Translations under genes and position numbers: made by a program | From: an uncultured Pedobacter sp. | GTDB lineage: Bacteria > Bacteroidota > Bacteroidia > Sphingobacteriales > Sphingobacteriaceae | Direction of reading: 5' to 3' | Assembly: GCF_913776295.1 (NCBI RefSeq) | Contig: NZ_CAJYOJ010000074.1 | Coordinates: 1 to 64,000, forward strand | Length of the DNA: 64,000 bases | Notes under the pieces: generated by a model | Database searches by the model: none | The model's input: only the letters and a program-made list of their open reading frames with translations | What the model was told of the DNA's origin: nothing | In this document: in pieces, positions 50,692-60,100 of the stretch | Layout: each line of letters begins with the position of its first letter | Position numbering within the stretch: the first letter of the stretch is position 1

Positions 50692-52563
50692 ATGAAAGCA
50701 GTAAATAAAAATATAAAGCTCTATATATTAGTTTCGATTACCTTTTTTGCAGTTTCCTGTAAGAAGGATTTTATGAATGTAAATCCGCCTGATAAAATAT
50801 CTTCGGAACTGGTGTGGAAAGACCCTGTACTGGCACAGGCTTTTGTTAACGATATTTACAATGGATTGGGAAATGGTGGTTTTTCTGAGCAAATGCTGGC
50901 TTCAGTTTCAGATGAAGCCTTATTTACCCATCCTACCAGAGGTATCGATTTAGTTAACAATGCTACGATCAATCCATCTACACTCGGTTGGGTAGACGAT
51001 ACCTGGGGATATAAACAGATGTATAATCGCATCAGGGCCTGTAATACTACTGTTGAAAGGATTGTAGGTGGCGATAACGGTTTGAGCAGCCAATCTTTAA
51101 AAGATCAGTTGCTAGGCGAGGCCTATTTTTTACGTGCCTATTTCTATCAGCAGTTACTGCGTTATTACGGTGCTGTGCCTATCATAACCAAAACCTATGC
51201 ATTAACTGATGATTTTAAGATCAAACGTAATACCTATGAAGAGTGTGTAAATTTTATTGTTAAAGATTGCGATGAAGCCAATAGGTTGTTAACAGGGAAA
51301 ACACTAGATAAAGGCCGTACTACAGCCCTTGCCGCTTTAGCATTAAAATCCCGGGTATTGATTTATGCGGCCAGCGATTTGCATGACAGGGCAAAGCTTA
51401 CCGCTAAAGTAACCAATATTGCTGCTCAAAAATTAGATTTTTTAAGTTATGCGAGCGGTAATCAGGCTGATCGTTATCGGTTGGCGCAAACTGCTGCTAA
51501 AGCCGTGATGGATTTAGGCACAGGTTATAAATTAAACCTTTCCGCGCCCGCTGCAGATGGCCAAATAAATTATAAAAGCATAGCCATGGGCGGGGCAAGT
51601 AAGGCTTCCGGTATAGATGCTTCTGCCTCTTCAGAACTTATTTTTGCCCGTTATTTCATTATTCAAAACAACATTAAACATGCGCAGCAAAATGGTCCGA
51701 ATGGTTACCACAACTGGGCCGGTAATACGCCAATAGGTTTGTTGGTTGATGATTATGAGATGAACGATGGCAGTAAGTTTAGCTGGACAAATGCTGCGCA
51801 AAAAGCTAATCCTTATCAGAATAGAGATCCTCGTTTTTATGCAACCATTTTATACGATGGTGCTGGCTGGAAACCACGTGATAAAGCTTCCGGTGATGTC
51901 GATCCCGCAAGCCAGATCCAAACGGGTATCTATGATTTATTAGACGATAAAGGTGCTAGATTTGATTTTAGAGGATTGGATACACGTGGAAGTTCCATTG
52001 AAAATTGGAACGGTAGCTGGACAGGTTATTACTATCATAAATTTATTGATCCGGATCCAACAATTGTAGATGCTTCTATGTCGCAGAATGTACCATGGCC
52101 TTTCTTTAGGTATACAGAGGCGGTGTTTAATTATATTGAAGCCAGTATCGAGTTAGGGGAACTTAGTAATGCTACAAACTGGTTAAATAAAATCCGCTTC
52201 CGGGCAGGCATGCCTGCTGTAACCGTTACAGATCAAGCAGGGCTTAGAACCGTTTACCGCCACGAGCGCCGCATAGAAATGGCTTATGAAGAACAACGTT
52301 ATCATGATGCACGCAGGTGGTTAATTGCCAGTGAAACTTTAGGTAGAAAAGTTACTTATATCAAGGTAACCGGTAAGTTTAAGTCTGGCAAAAGCATGAC
52401 TGCTCCTTACCATTACGATCCTACCGTATACGATTACACTTATACTCCGGTTGAAGAAAATGCACAAGAAAACAGAACTTGGGACAATAAGCTTTATTTT
52501 AGGCCCTTTAGCCGCGACGAAGTAAATAAGAATAATTTACTCGAACAAAATCCAGGTTACTAA
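50692..52563 (+). CDS. SusD/RagB-family nutrient-binding lipoprotein
   Basis: About 623 residues from the ATG at 50692. Lipoprotein signal MKAVNKNIKLYILV...FFAVSCKKD (Cys 23 from this start). An alternative ATG at 50659 overlaps the SusC stop by one base but adds 11 residues before the signal. Helical TPR-like core with LGEAYFLRAYFYQQLLRYYGAVPIITK, the SusD hallmark, and C-terminal LRTVYRHERRIEMAYEEQRYHDARRW. It forms the lid of the SusC transporter on the cell surface. There is no hydrolase or regulator beside the pair, so the ligand is unknown. Confidence 0.95.
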   Translation: MKAVNKNIKLYILVSITFFAVSCKKDFMNVNPPDKISSELVWKDPVLAQAFVNDIYNGLGNGGFSEQMLASVSDEALFTHPTRGIDLVNNATINPSTLGWVDDTWGYKQMYNRIRACNTTVERIVGGDNGLSSQSLKDQLLGEAYFLRAYFYQQLLRYYGAVPIITKTYALTDDFKIKRNTYEECVNFIVKDCDEANRLLTGKTLDKGRTTALAALALKSRVLIYAASDLHDRAKLTAKVTNIAAQKLDFLSYASGNQADRYRLAQTAAKAVMDLGTGYKLNLSAPAADGQINYKSIAMGGASKASGIDASASSELIFARYFIIQNNIKHAQQNGPNGYHNWAGNTPIGLLVDDYEMNDGSKFSWTNAAQKANPYQNRDPRFYATILYDGAGWKPRDKASGDVDPASQIQTGIYDLLDDKGARFDFRGLDTRGSSIENWNGSWTGYYYHKFIDPDPTIVDASMSQNVPWPFFRYTEAVFNYIEASIELGELSNATNWLNKIRFRAGMPAVTVTDQAGLRTVYRHERRIEMAYEEQRYHDARRWLIASETLGRKVTYIKVTGKFKSGKSMTAPYHYDPTVYDYTYTPVEENAQENRTWDNKLYFRPFSRDEVNKNNLLEQNPGY

Positions 52564-52578
52564 GCTGGGGCATATCTT

Positions 52579-52610
52579 AACCCGATGGATAATTTTTCAT
52601 CGGGTTTTTT
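52579..52610 (+). terminator. Terminator of susC-susD
   Basis: AACCCGATG pairs with CATCGGGTT around a ten-base loop, followed by T residues; 15 bases past the stop codon. Confidence 0.87.
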
Positions 52611-52703
52611 ATGCTTCAAGTTTTAGGTTATTCGTCACAAAACTTTTTTATATAAATATCAATATTGAGCCTTTTCCTATTCCTGTATTTAATTTTCAAA
52701 GCT

Positions 52704-52711
52704 TAGTTTTG
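52704..52711 (+). promoter_or_regulatory. -7 box of the MFS transporter gene
   Basis: TAGTTTTG matches TAnnTTTG fully, 16 bases before the ATG at 52728. Confidence 0.55.
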
Positions 52712-52727
52712 CAAATAATTTTTATCC

Positions 52728-54014
52728 ATGGCAGATTCAGGCCCCAATTCCGTTATTGTAAAACCAGATCCCTTTGCAGCCTTACGTTATAAGGAATTTA
52801 GATCGTTCTTAGGCATGCGGTTCTTTTTTACGCTTGCTTATCAAATGCAGGCCGTTGTTATTGGGTATCACATTTACGATTTAACACACGATCCGCTAAA
52901 ACTTGGCCTGGTTGGATTATGTGAAGCCATTCCAGCTATTGGAATTGCCCTTTATGGTGGTTATATTGCTGATAAGAGTGAAAAACGTGGTTTGCTAATC
53001 AAAATTTTTTCAGGTGTTTGGCTGGCCTCGGTTTTAATGCTGATTATTACCAGTAAATATCTTCACCTTCGGGAAGACCTCATCGTACTGATCATGTATG
53101 GCCTGGTTTTCTGCATCGGTTTAGCCAGGGGCTTTTTTGGTCCGGCAACATTTTCATTAATGGCCAAAATTGTTCCCAAAGAATTATATCCGAATTCGAG
53201 TACGTGGAACAGCAGTAGCTGGCAACTGGCAACCATTATCGGGCCGCTGCTTGGCGGTTTAGTAAATTGGTTATGGGGAATTACCGCAGCCTATGGCGTC
53301 ATTGTCACTCTTGTTACGGTGTCATTGATCTGCATATTTACCTTCAAAAAGCATCCAGCCACCTATGTACCTACGCAGAATATCTTCCATAGTTTAAAAG
53401 AAGGAATCCAGTTTGTTTTTAAAACGAAGATGATGGTTTGGGCCATGAGCTTAGACCTGTTCTCCGTGTTTTTTGGTGGTGCTGTAGCCTTGTTGCCCAT
53501 GTTTGCCAAAGATGTTTTTCATTTGGGGTCTTTTGGGTTGGGCATGATGCGCGGTGCAGCTTCTTCAGGGGCTGTAATTACGATGCTGGCCATGACACGC
53601 TTTTCGCCGATGGGAAAACCCTGGCGTAATTTATTAATTGCGGTAACCGGTTTCGGCCTAAGCATTATTGGTTATGGCTTATCTAAAAACTTCTATCTCA
53701 CCTTATTCTTTCTTTTTTTGGAAGGATCATTTGATAGTGTAAGCGTAATCATCAGGCAAACCATCATGCAGTTACTTACTCCGGACGAGATGCGGGGAAG
53801 GGTTTCAGCAGTAAATAGCATGTTTATTGGTTCATCCAACGAAATCGGCGAGTTCGAATCGGGTTTAACCGCTAAACTGATGAATCTGGTTCCTGCGGTT
53901 GTATTTGGAGGAAGCATGACGATTGCCATTGCCGGTATTACCTGGTTAAAAACAAGGTCTTTAACCAAATTAAGTTTACAGGATATCAATGATCAAACTA
54001 CTAAGCGTATTTAA
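52728..54014 (+). CDS. MFS transporter, EntS-like (MFS_3) branch
   Basis: 428 residues with twelve membrane helices. The N-terminal FAALRYKEFRSFLGMRFFFTLAYQMQAVVIGYHIYDLT matches the MFS_3/enterobactin-exporter-like branch. GGYIADKSEKRGLLI is the motif-A loop between helices 2 and 3 and LGGLVNWLWGITAAYGV lies in the helix 5-6 region. MQLLTPDEMRGRVSAVNSMF is the characteristic loop of this branch before helix 11. Substrate unknown; siderophore or drug export is usual in the family. Single gene with its own promoter. Confidence 0.88.
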   Translation: MADSGPNSVIVKPDPFAALRYKEFRSFLGMRFFFTLAYQMQAVVIGYHIYDLTHDPLKLGLVGLCEAIPAIGIALYGGYIADKSEKRGLLIKIFSGVWLASVLMLIITSKYLHLREDLIVLIMYGLVFCIGLARGFFGPATFSLMAKIVPKELYPNSSTWNSSSWQLATIIGPLLGGLVNWLWGITAAYGVIVTLVTVSLICIFTFKKHPATYVPTQNIFHSLKEGIQFVFKTKMMVWAMSLDLFSVFFGGAVALLPMFAKDVFHLGSFGLGMMRGAASSGAVITMLAMTRFSPMGKPWRNLLIAVTGFGLSIIGYGLSKNFYLTLFFLFLEGSFDSVSVIIRQTIMQLLTPDEMRGRVSAVNSMFIGSSNEIGEFESGLTAKLMNLVPAVVFGGSMTIAIAGITWLKTRSLTKLSLQDINDQTTKRI

Positions 54015-54384
54015 TACAAAACGTTGTCAATTTTAATAGTTGGTAAGTTAAGAAGTCGACAAGCTATAGTTGGTATGTTTATCATTCAAGTTTGGTGCAG
54101 ATATTGAACCGAAGGTGAAGGGTGCTTTTTATAGATAGGAAAGCAATAGAATGCAAGATTTTTCGGTAGTCCTGCCTTTCCTCCAATCTTTTTGTTAATG
54201 GTAGTACGGTTTGTTATTCCGTGCAACAAAAAGTATTTCCGTACAGTCAGGTTTAGCATAGTTGGGTTTTTGCTACTATTAATGGTGAACAGGCCGGATG
54301 TGCAAATAAACCATTGGATAATTTTATTTAAAAAGTTGTCAACCTGAATAGCTGATCGTGCTAGAAAGTTGACAACTTTGAATG
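54015..54384. other. 370-base intergenic region with repeated GTTGTCAA hairpins
   Basis: Between convergent genes. Two related imperfect hairpins lie at the ends: TTGTCAATTTTAATAGTTGG...GTCGACAAGC (about 54026-54066) and TTGTCAACCTGAATAGCTGA...GTTGACAACTT (about 54336-54378). The middle holds CGGTTTGTTATTCCGTG and other short inverted repeats but no gene. It looks like degenerate intergenic repeat DNA. Confidence 0.5.
54332..54379 (-). terminator. Hairpin after the PLDc_N gene
   Basis: Perfect 12-bp stem AAAGTTGTCAAC (54332-54343) and GTTGACAACTTT (54368-54379) around a 24-base loop. On the minus strand it continues TTTAAATAAAATT. The long loop makes it a moderate terminator candidate. Confidence 0.55.
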
Positions 54385-54600
54385 CTAAAACGTCTTATTT
54401 TTACCCCATATGAGATAAATAATAGATCCCAGAAAGGGTGCAAGCAGAATAATGATGAACCACAAAACCTTTACGCTAAAACCCATCGAGCTGTTTCTGG
54501 AAATATGATAAAGGGCGATCAAGATTAAGGCCAGCCATAAAATGGCCGGTATAATCACAAACAGAGCAACCTGGTTGCTGTTGATTTCTGCTAATAACAT
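54385..54600 (-). CDS. PLDc_N-domain small membrane protein
   Basis: 71 residues with two membrane helices (about 10-33 and 43-63). The pattern IILLAPFLGSIIYLIWGKN is the PLDc_N signature, the N-terminal membrane hairpin of cardiolipin synthases found here as a stand-alone protein. There is no phospholipase domain, so it is not an enzyme by itself. It lies 18 bases after the ABC exporter gene on the same strand and is presumably cotranscribed with it. Confidence 0.82.
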   Translation of the reverse strand: MLLAEINSNQVALFVIIPAILWLALILIALYHISRNSSMGFSVKVLWFIIILLAPFLGSIIYLIWGKNKTF

Positions 54601-54618
54601 CCGAATAAATTTAAGTAC

Positions 54619-56394
54619 TTAAGCTTCAACAATCCGTTCGCCAATTTGTTGGCGCCACATGGCCTGGTACAGGCCATTTTGTGCAATTAGTTCTTCATGC
54701 TTACCTTGTTCGATAATATGGCCCTTTTCCAGCACATAAATCTGATCAGCATGTTTAATTGTTGATAAACGGTGTGCAATTAAAATAGTAATGTGATCGG
54801 TTAAACTGGACACCGAACGGATGGTTTTGGTAATTTCCTCTTCGGTAATCGAATCGAGTGATGAGGTTGCTTCGTCAAAAACGAGTATATCTGGCTGGCG
54901 CAATAGTGCTCTGGCAATAGATAGGCGTTGCTTTTCTCCGCCCGAAACCTTTACACCACCTTCGCCAATAATCGAATCCAGGCCTTTGTCGGCACGGGCC
55001 AGTAAGGTTTGGCAGGCCGCCTGGCTTAATACCTTGTAACATTCCTCATCAGTTGCCGTAGGGTTTACGAATAGCAGGTTTTCCCTTATCGTACCCGAAA
55101 ACAGCTGTGTGTCCTGAGTCACAAAACCGATCTTTTCCCGCAGGGCATCCAAATCAATGTTATTGCTTGAAATACCATTGTATAAAATTTCACCCTCTTT
55201 TGGCGGATAAAGACCAACCAATAATTTTACTAAGGTGGTTTTTCCCGATCCTGAAGGACCAACAAAAGCAATGGTTTGCCCGTTATGGGTTTTAAAAGAA
55301 ATATTTTCTAAAGCATTGCGGTTAGCAGTTTGATGTTTAAAGCCAACATCGCTAAAGGTTAGATCATTAATTTTCTGAATTTCGGTAGGGCTTTCTGGCT
55401 TCTTATCTATTGGTGTACTTAAAATCTTTTTAAAGTTGCCAAGCGAAACTTCAGCTTCTCTCCAGGCTAAAATTACATTGCCCAACTCCTGTAATGGTCC
55501 GAACAGGAAAAAAGAATAAAATAGAAAAGTTAAATACTGACCTGCAGAAATGGTGTTATCAAAAATGAGCAATAATAAAACCAATACCATGGTACTGCGT
55601 ACCAGGTTTACGGTGGTACCCTGTACAAAGCTCATGCTTCGCACATATTTTACCTTTTTAAGCTCAAGGCCCAAAATCTTATAAGTGGTTTTGTTTAAAC
55701 GGTCAATTTCCTGATCGGCCAGCCCCAAACTTTTTACCAGTTCGATATTTCTAAGCGATTCGGTGGTAGAACCAGCCAAAGCAGTAGTTTCGCCAACAAT
55801 AGCCCGCTGGATGGTTTTGATTTTACGACTTAAAAACCAGCTGACGAAACTAATGATGGGAATAGCCGAAAAATAAACCAGGGTAACTTTGTAACTCACG
55901 GTAAAGGAGTAAACAATTACAAATACCATCCCGATTAAACTAACAAATAAGATACTGATAAAGGCAGTAATAAACTTTTCAGAATCTAAACGCACTTTCT
56001 GTAAAATACCCAGGGTTTCGCCACTTCGCTGATCTTCGAAAACCTGATAAGGCAATTTCAGCGAGTGCTGCAAACCATCGGCATACATTTTTGCCCCAAC
56101 TTTTTGCACAATCACGCTGGTAAAATAATCCTGAAAGTTTTTGGCAATCCGCGATACCATAGCTGCTCCGATTGCAAGGCCGATTAAGCCTATTGAACCC
56201 CAAAGGTATTGAGCATAGGTTAAGGTATTTTTTTTGTTAATGAAGCGATCTAAAATTTTTCCGGTAATAAGCGGATCCATCAAAGAAAAGCCAATATTTA
56301 AACCTGCAAGCAATAACGCCAAAGCCACAATCCATTTATGGCTTTTCAGGTAACTGAGTAATAATCCCATTAAGTTTTGTTGTTTTAGGTACAA
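54619..56394 (-). CDS. ABC exporter (fused permease-ATPase)
   Basis: 591 residues. Six membrane helices (about 1-320) then an ATPase with AFVGPSGSGKTTLVKLL (Walker A), VKVSGGEKQRLSIARALL (signature and Walker B approach), ILVFDEATSSLD and ILIAHRLSTIKHA. Residues are intact, so it should work as a homodimer exporting lipids, peptides or drugs. It differs clearly from the MsbA-like exporter at 35.4 kb, for example in SGGEKQR instead of SGGQKQR. No dedicated substrate genes are adjacent. Confidence 0.9.
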   Translation of the reverse strand: MYLKQQNLMGLLLSYLKSHKWIVALALLLAGLNIGFSLMDPLITGKILDRFINKKNTLTYAQYLWGSIGLIGLAIGAAMVSRIAKNFQDYFTSVIVQKVGAKMYADGLQHSLKLPYQVFEDQRSGETLGILQKVRLDSEKFITAFISILFVSLIGMVFVIVYSFTVSYKVTLVYFSAIPIISFVSWFLSRKIKTIQRAIVGETTALAGSTTESLRNIELVKSLGLADQEIDRLNKTTYKILGLELKKVKYVRSMSFVQGTTVNLVRSTMVLVLLLLIFDNTISAGQYLTFLFYSFFLFGPLQELGNVILAWREAEVSLGNFKKILSTPIDKKPESPTEIQKINDLTFSDVGFKHQTANRNALENISFKTHNGQTIAFVGPSGSGKTTLVKLLVGLYPPKEGEILYNGISSNNIDLDALREKIGFVTQDTQLFSGTIRENLLFVNPTATDEECYKVLSQAACQTLLARADKGLDSIIGEGGVKVSGGEKQRLSIARALLRQPDILVFDEATSSLDSITEEEITKTIRSVSSLTDHITILIAHRLSTIKHADQIYVLEKGHIIEQGKHEELIAQNGLYQAMWRQQIGERIVEA

Positions 56395-56398
56395 ACAT

Positions 56399-56437
56399 AA
56401 AAAAAGGGAATGGATAAAAAACCATTCCCTTTTTTTA
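56399..56437 (-). terminator. Terminator of the Oar-like receptor gene
   Basis: Perfect 13-bp stem AAAAAGGGAATGG/CCATTCCCTTTTT with an eight-base loop and T-runs on both strands. It lies between the receptor gene and the next minus-strand gene. Confidence 0.88.
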
Positions 56438-56471
56438 TGACTTTAAGCTAAGAAAGTTAGCTAAATCTTTT

Positions 56472-59400
56472 TTAGAAACCGTAGCGTAAGCCGATTTGTG
56501 CCTGCCAAGGGTTACCCGACGGAGTTACAACACCAGTGTTATTTACACGATAGTTATAGTTAGAAGTAGTCGCATCAAAGCCTGTTACCGCGTATAATGC
56601 CTGCGTACCTAAAGTTTCCGAAGTACCCCAGGTTTTCTTAAACACGTTTGCTACGTTAAACAAATCACCAGAGATTTCAATACTTTGTTTTCTACCGCGT
56701 CCGAATTTAATCTGATAGGCTAATCTTAAATCAATTGTACCATAGAAACCATTGATACCACCATTACGCTCCGCAAATGTGCCTTCGTACTTGGTGATAT
56801 AATCTTTCAAGCTCTGGCTTGCTGCACCATTATCTAACAAGGTCTGTAATGCAGTTCTAAGTGCGGCTGGCACGTTGGTATTTGACCTGTCGAAGATGTA
56901 GGCTAAATCATTAGTGGCCACGAAATCGCCATTGGTATTTCCACCAGATAATAAACTATATCTCGTGCCGCCAATGCCCGAATAACGGATCCCAGCTTTA
57001 ATACCGTAAAATGATGGCAATGTTCCGTAAACCACTACCTTGTTTCTAAATTGACCATTTGAATAAGTCATTTTACTTAAATTGCGTGGATCATCAATAA
57101 CTGGTAAAGACAATGTTGCTGAATTGGCTACGTTACCATTGTACGATGTATTGTCTTTAGTATCATTCCATGTAAAACTTGCTGAAATTTCTCCATCTTT
57201 GAAGTATCTCCAAGTACCATCAACAACAACTGCAAACTGATTTACCTTGCCTTGGCTGTTCATTTCTAACACCCTGCCAAACTGATTAGTTAAACGGCCT
57301 CTTTTCCAATCGGTAGTTCCATTACCAGGAATGATACTATTTGCAGGTACATAAACTCCCCTGTTTCCTTCGTTTGATAATCTGAAGAAAGGATCGGCGA
57401 CCATATTTCTGTCTACATACATATAGTTATGGCGAGCTAATGTTGCGTAACCCGTAATCCCTATTCTTATCCTATCATTTATCAGTTTGTTGTAAGATAA
57501 GTTTGCTTTGTATACTACCGGTATTTTGGCATCATCAGCATAAGTATTAATAGTAGGTATTTGTAATGCTGGTAGCGTTGGTGCTGTAGCTGTTCCGTTT
57601 CTGTACCCAATAAAGTTAGGCGTTGGTACACCAGTACCGGTAACATCAACCGTTGCAAAATGTTTACCATCAAATGTCAAGTTATTAATGGTTACATAAT
57701 TGTTCACATCCGACCCAAAAATTCCGGCGCCCAGACGAACATAATCTGTATGTTTTTCATTTACATCCCAGTTAAACTGGATACGGGGCTGAATTAAAAA
57801 CTGCTTTAATTTATGATCTGTTCTTACTCCAATGGCATTAAATAAATCTTGGTTTAATGGCGATGTTGGGTATTTACTGTAATCTAAACGTAAACCGCCA
57901 GTAAAATCTAAACCTTTACCCAGTTTGGTTTGCATCTGGCCGTAAACTGCAGTATTCCATAGTTTGCCCACAACAGTTGGATCAGCAACTAAAGGAACTT
58001 CCCTGTAATAACTGATTGGTGTTAAATTATCAAAGTTTTGTAATGCGGTTGCATCGCTTGCTCCAGTACCTGATCTGTTAAACGTAAAACGACCATTTAC
58101 TTCACTTCCATACAATGATTTTGCATGGGTATACATGATATCTACACCAAATGTATATTTAATTTTGTCGGTATTATAATATAAATTATCTACCAATTGG
58201 AAAACGTTATTGGTAAAACTTTCCTGGCCAAAACGATGCCCGCCAATTTGAACAGCTGTTAATAAACTGCCATTTGGGGTTGTAGACTGTAAGTTAGAAA
58301 CTACTGCTCTTGGTATCGCAAAACCTAATTCATCATTTTGCGTACTCGCCTGGTAGGTGTACAAATGTTGCAACTTTAATTCATTGGTAACTTTGCTGCT
58401 AATTGTGGAGCGTAAGGTAGCCAGTAAACTATTATCCACGTTTTTATCATTTCCATAACTTTCGTAAAAGTTAATGGCCGTATTGTCAGCTAATCCCAAC
58501 GGATTCCTGTCGTTAGTATAGTTATCTCTAACGGTTAATAAATTTTTATCATCAATTTGCCAGTCTAACCGAAGAAAACCTGCATCGGTACCTCTTTTTT
58601 TAGGGAAAGAACCAAATTGTGGTGTATTGGCTACGCCATATTTTGATCTTGCAACAGCCAGGAAGTTATTTAATGTGGCATTTGTAATGTTGAAACGGGC
58701 AATATCGGCATCCGAGTTAATATCCGCAATAATTAACGGGCGAGAATCTCTCTGGTGATCCCAGGCTGCAAAATAATGTAATTTATCTTTAATGATCGGG
58801 CCACCTAAGCTAAAACCATACTGATAAGTTGAAAAATCATTGGTTCTTCTGTTCCCCCTGATGTCGTACTTGCTCGCTAGGAAATCAGCACGGTTATAAG
58901 CAAATGCACTACCTGTAATTTGGTTAGTACCAGATTTAGTTACGGCACTGATGGTACCACCACCTGAACGGCCCAAACTCACATCGTACTGATTGGTCAC
59001 TACTTTAAACTCGCGTACACTTTCAATGGAGATAGAGTATGGCGCACCACTCCGGCTGGTTGTACTGCCTGCTGAAGTTGGGTTTTTCGCTGTCATACCA
59101 TCGATGGTGAAGTTAGTAGAGGAACCCAACTGTCCTGAAATACCACCTGGGCCTGCTAAAGGAGATAAATCTGTTAAGCTGGAAAAGTTACGGCCGTTTA
59201 CAGGTAACAGATTCATCGTTTTGGATGAAATTTCTGTTGAAGCACCAAATTGCTGTACTTTATTCCTTAAAGCTGATCCATTAACGGTGATAGCATCAAG
59301 CGTTTGTGCATCTTCCTGCATATTGACTGTTACCATTACAGCATCGCCCTGGTTAAGCATGTAACCTGTCCTGTTTTGCTCAGCATAACCAATGTAAGTG

Positions 59401-59645
59401 GCTTTAATAGTATAAGGGCCGCCTAATGGTAATTCTTTAAAAGTATACTCGCCCTGTGCGTTGGTTGAGGTTTTAGTTGTAAAACCGGTAGAGTTGTTTT
59501 TAATTTGAACAGAAACACCTGGAATGGGTTTCTTTTGATTATCGGTTACAATTCCGGAAATTGATGCTTGAGTAGTTTGTGCCATAGCCGAATTATTGGC
59601 ATAACATAAAAACAGCATCACTGCGATAAGTAAATTTTTCATCAT
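56472..59645 (-). CDS. Oar-like TonB-dependent receptor
   Basis: 1057 residues. Signal peptide (ends NSAMAQT), a carboxypeptidase-regulatory-like beta domain (SGIVTDNQKKPIPGVSVQIKN, about 30-115), a plug with LPVNGRNFSSLTDLSPLAGPGG and a large barrel ending in QIGLRYGF. ESVREFKVVTNQYDVSLGRSGGG is typical of Oar/Cna-B-type TonB receptors, which differ from SusC in lacking its signature block and have no SusD partner. Expected in the outer membrane; the ligand is unknown, perhaps peptides or protein (Oar relatives), which would fit nearby peptidase-like genes only loosely. Confidence 0.92.
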   Translation of the reverse strand: MMKNLLIAVMLFLCYANNSAMAQTTQASISGIVTDNQKKPIPGVSVQIKNNSTGFTTKTSTNAQGEYTFKELPLGGPYTIKATYIGYAEQNRTGYMLNQGDAVMVTVNMQEDAQTLDAITVNGSALRNKVQQFGASTEISSKTMNLLPVNGRNFSSLTDLSPLAGPGGISGQLGSSTNFTIDGMTAKNPTSAGSTTSRSGAPYSISIESVREFKVVTNQYDVSLGRSGGGTISAVTKSGTNQITGSAFAYNRADFLASKYDIRGNRRTNDFSTYQYGFSLGGPIIKDKLHYFAAWDHQRDSRPLIIADINSDADIARFNITNATLNNFLAVARSKYGVANTPQFGSFPKKRGTDAGFLRLDWQIDDKNLLTVRDNYTNDRNPLGLADNTAINFYESYGNDKNVDNSLLATLRSTISSKVTNELKLQHLYTYQASTQNDELGFAIPRAVVSNLQSTTPNGSLLTAVQIGGHRFGQESFTNNVFQLVDNLYYNTDKIKYTFGVDIMYTHAKSLYGSEVNGRFTFNRSGTGASDATALQNFDNLTPISYYREVPLVADPTVVGKLWNTAVYGQMQTKLGKGLDFTGGLRLDYSKYPTSPLNQDLFNAIGVRTDHKLKQFLIQPRIQFNWDVNEKHTDYVRLGAGIFGSDVNNYVTINNLTFDGKHFATVDVTGTGVPTPNFIGYRNGTATAPTLPALQIPTINTYADDAKIPVVYKANLSYNKLINDRIRIGITGYATLARHNYMYVDRNMVADPFFRLSNEGNRGVYVPANSIIPGNGTTDWKRGRLTNQFGRVLEMNSQGKVNQFAVVVDGTWRYFKDGEISASFTWNDTKDNTSYNGNVANSATLSLPVIDDPRNLSKMTYSNGQFRNKVVVYGTLPSFYGIKAGIRYSGIGGTRYSLLSGGNTNGDFVATNDLAYIFDRSNTNVPAALRTALQTLLDNGAASQSLKDYITKYEGTFAERNGGINGFYGTIDLRLAYQIKFGRGRKQSIEISGDLFNVANVFKKTWGTSETLGTQALYAVTGFDATTSNYNYRVNNTGVVTPSGNPWQAQIGLRYGF

Positions 59646-60100
59646 AATTAATTTTCTGATTTATGATGCAAAGGTGTTGTTGCAGTATTAAGCCGGTTTG
59701 GACTCTAGGTTATGAAATGGTTTAGGATTATTTAGTTTTTCGGCTTATTGTTAAGCTAATGTTAATGAGCTTTTTGATGTAGGGGCTGGAAGTTGCTTTT
59801 AAAACATGTGCAAAAATTAGTTAGCCACAGAAACACAGAAATCACAGAGGAAATTAAAGTTTTTCGTGCTTGCCGTGGCAAACCTAATGCTGAGGTGTGC
59901 GCAAGAAGAAAAGAATTATCAGATAAAACTTGTAAGTGACTTCTATGATGTAGGGGCTGTATAGCTGAAATTGAGATTATTACGAATAGAGTGACATAAA
60001 AATAATCAAAAAAAACGGCCGATAAATGAATATAGGCCGTTCTAACTTTAAGCTTCAACTGTCAATTAACCGATTTAAACAATTAACCAGTTAACCATTT
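59646..60100. other. 455-base intergenic region with short repeats, no gene
   Basis: Between two minus-strand genes. It holds two direct copies of GATGTAGGGGCTG (59776-59788 and 59947-59959), 171 bases apart, and a CCACAGAAACACAGAAATCAC stretch of the kind repeated in Sphingobacteriaceae intergenic DNA (split here for length). A run of AATTAACC-type repeats precedes the amidohydrolase stop. A minus-strand open frame (59762-60058) has no family features and I do not call it. Confidence 0.45.

Noticed and set aside
54385..54600. PLDc_N gene considered as a fragment of cardiolipin synthase
   Set aside because: No HKD phospholipase motifs in the downstream region; stand-alone PLDc_N proteins are common.
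59762..60058. 98-codon minus-strand frame upstream of the amidohydrolase genes
   Set aside because: Runs through repeated intergenic sequence and has no domain or signal peptide pattern.
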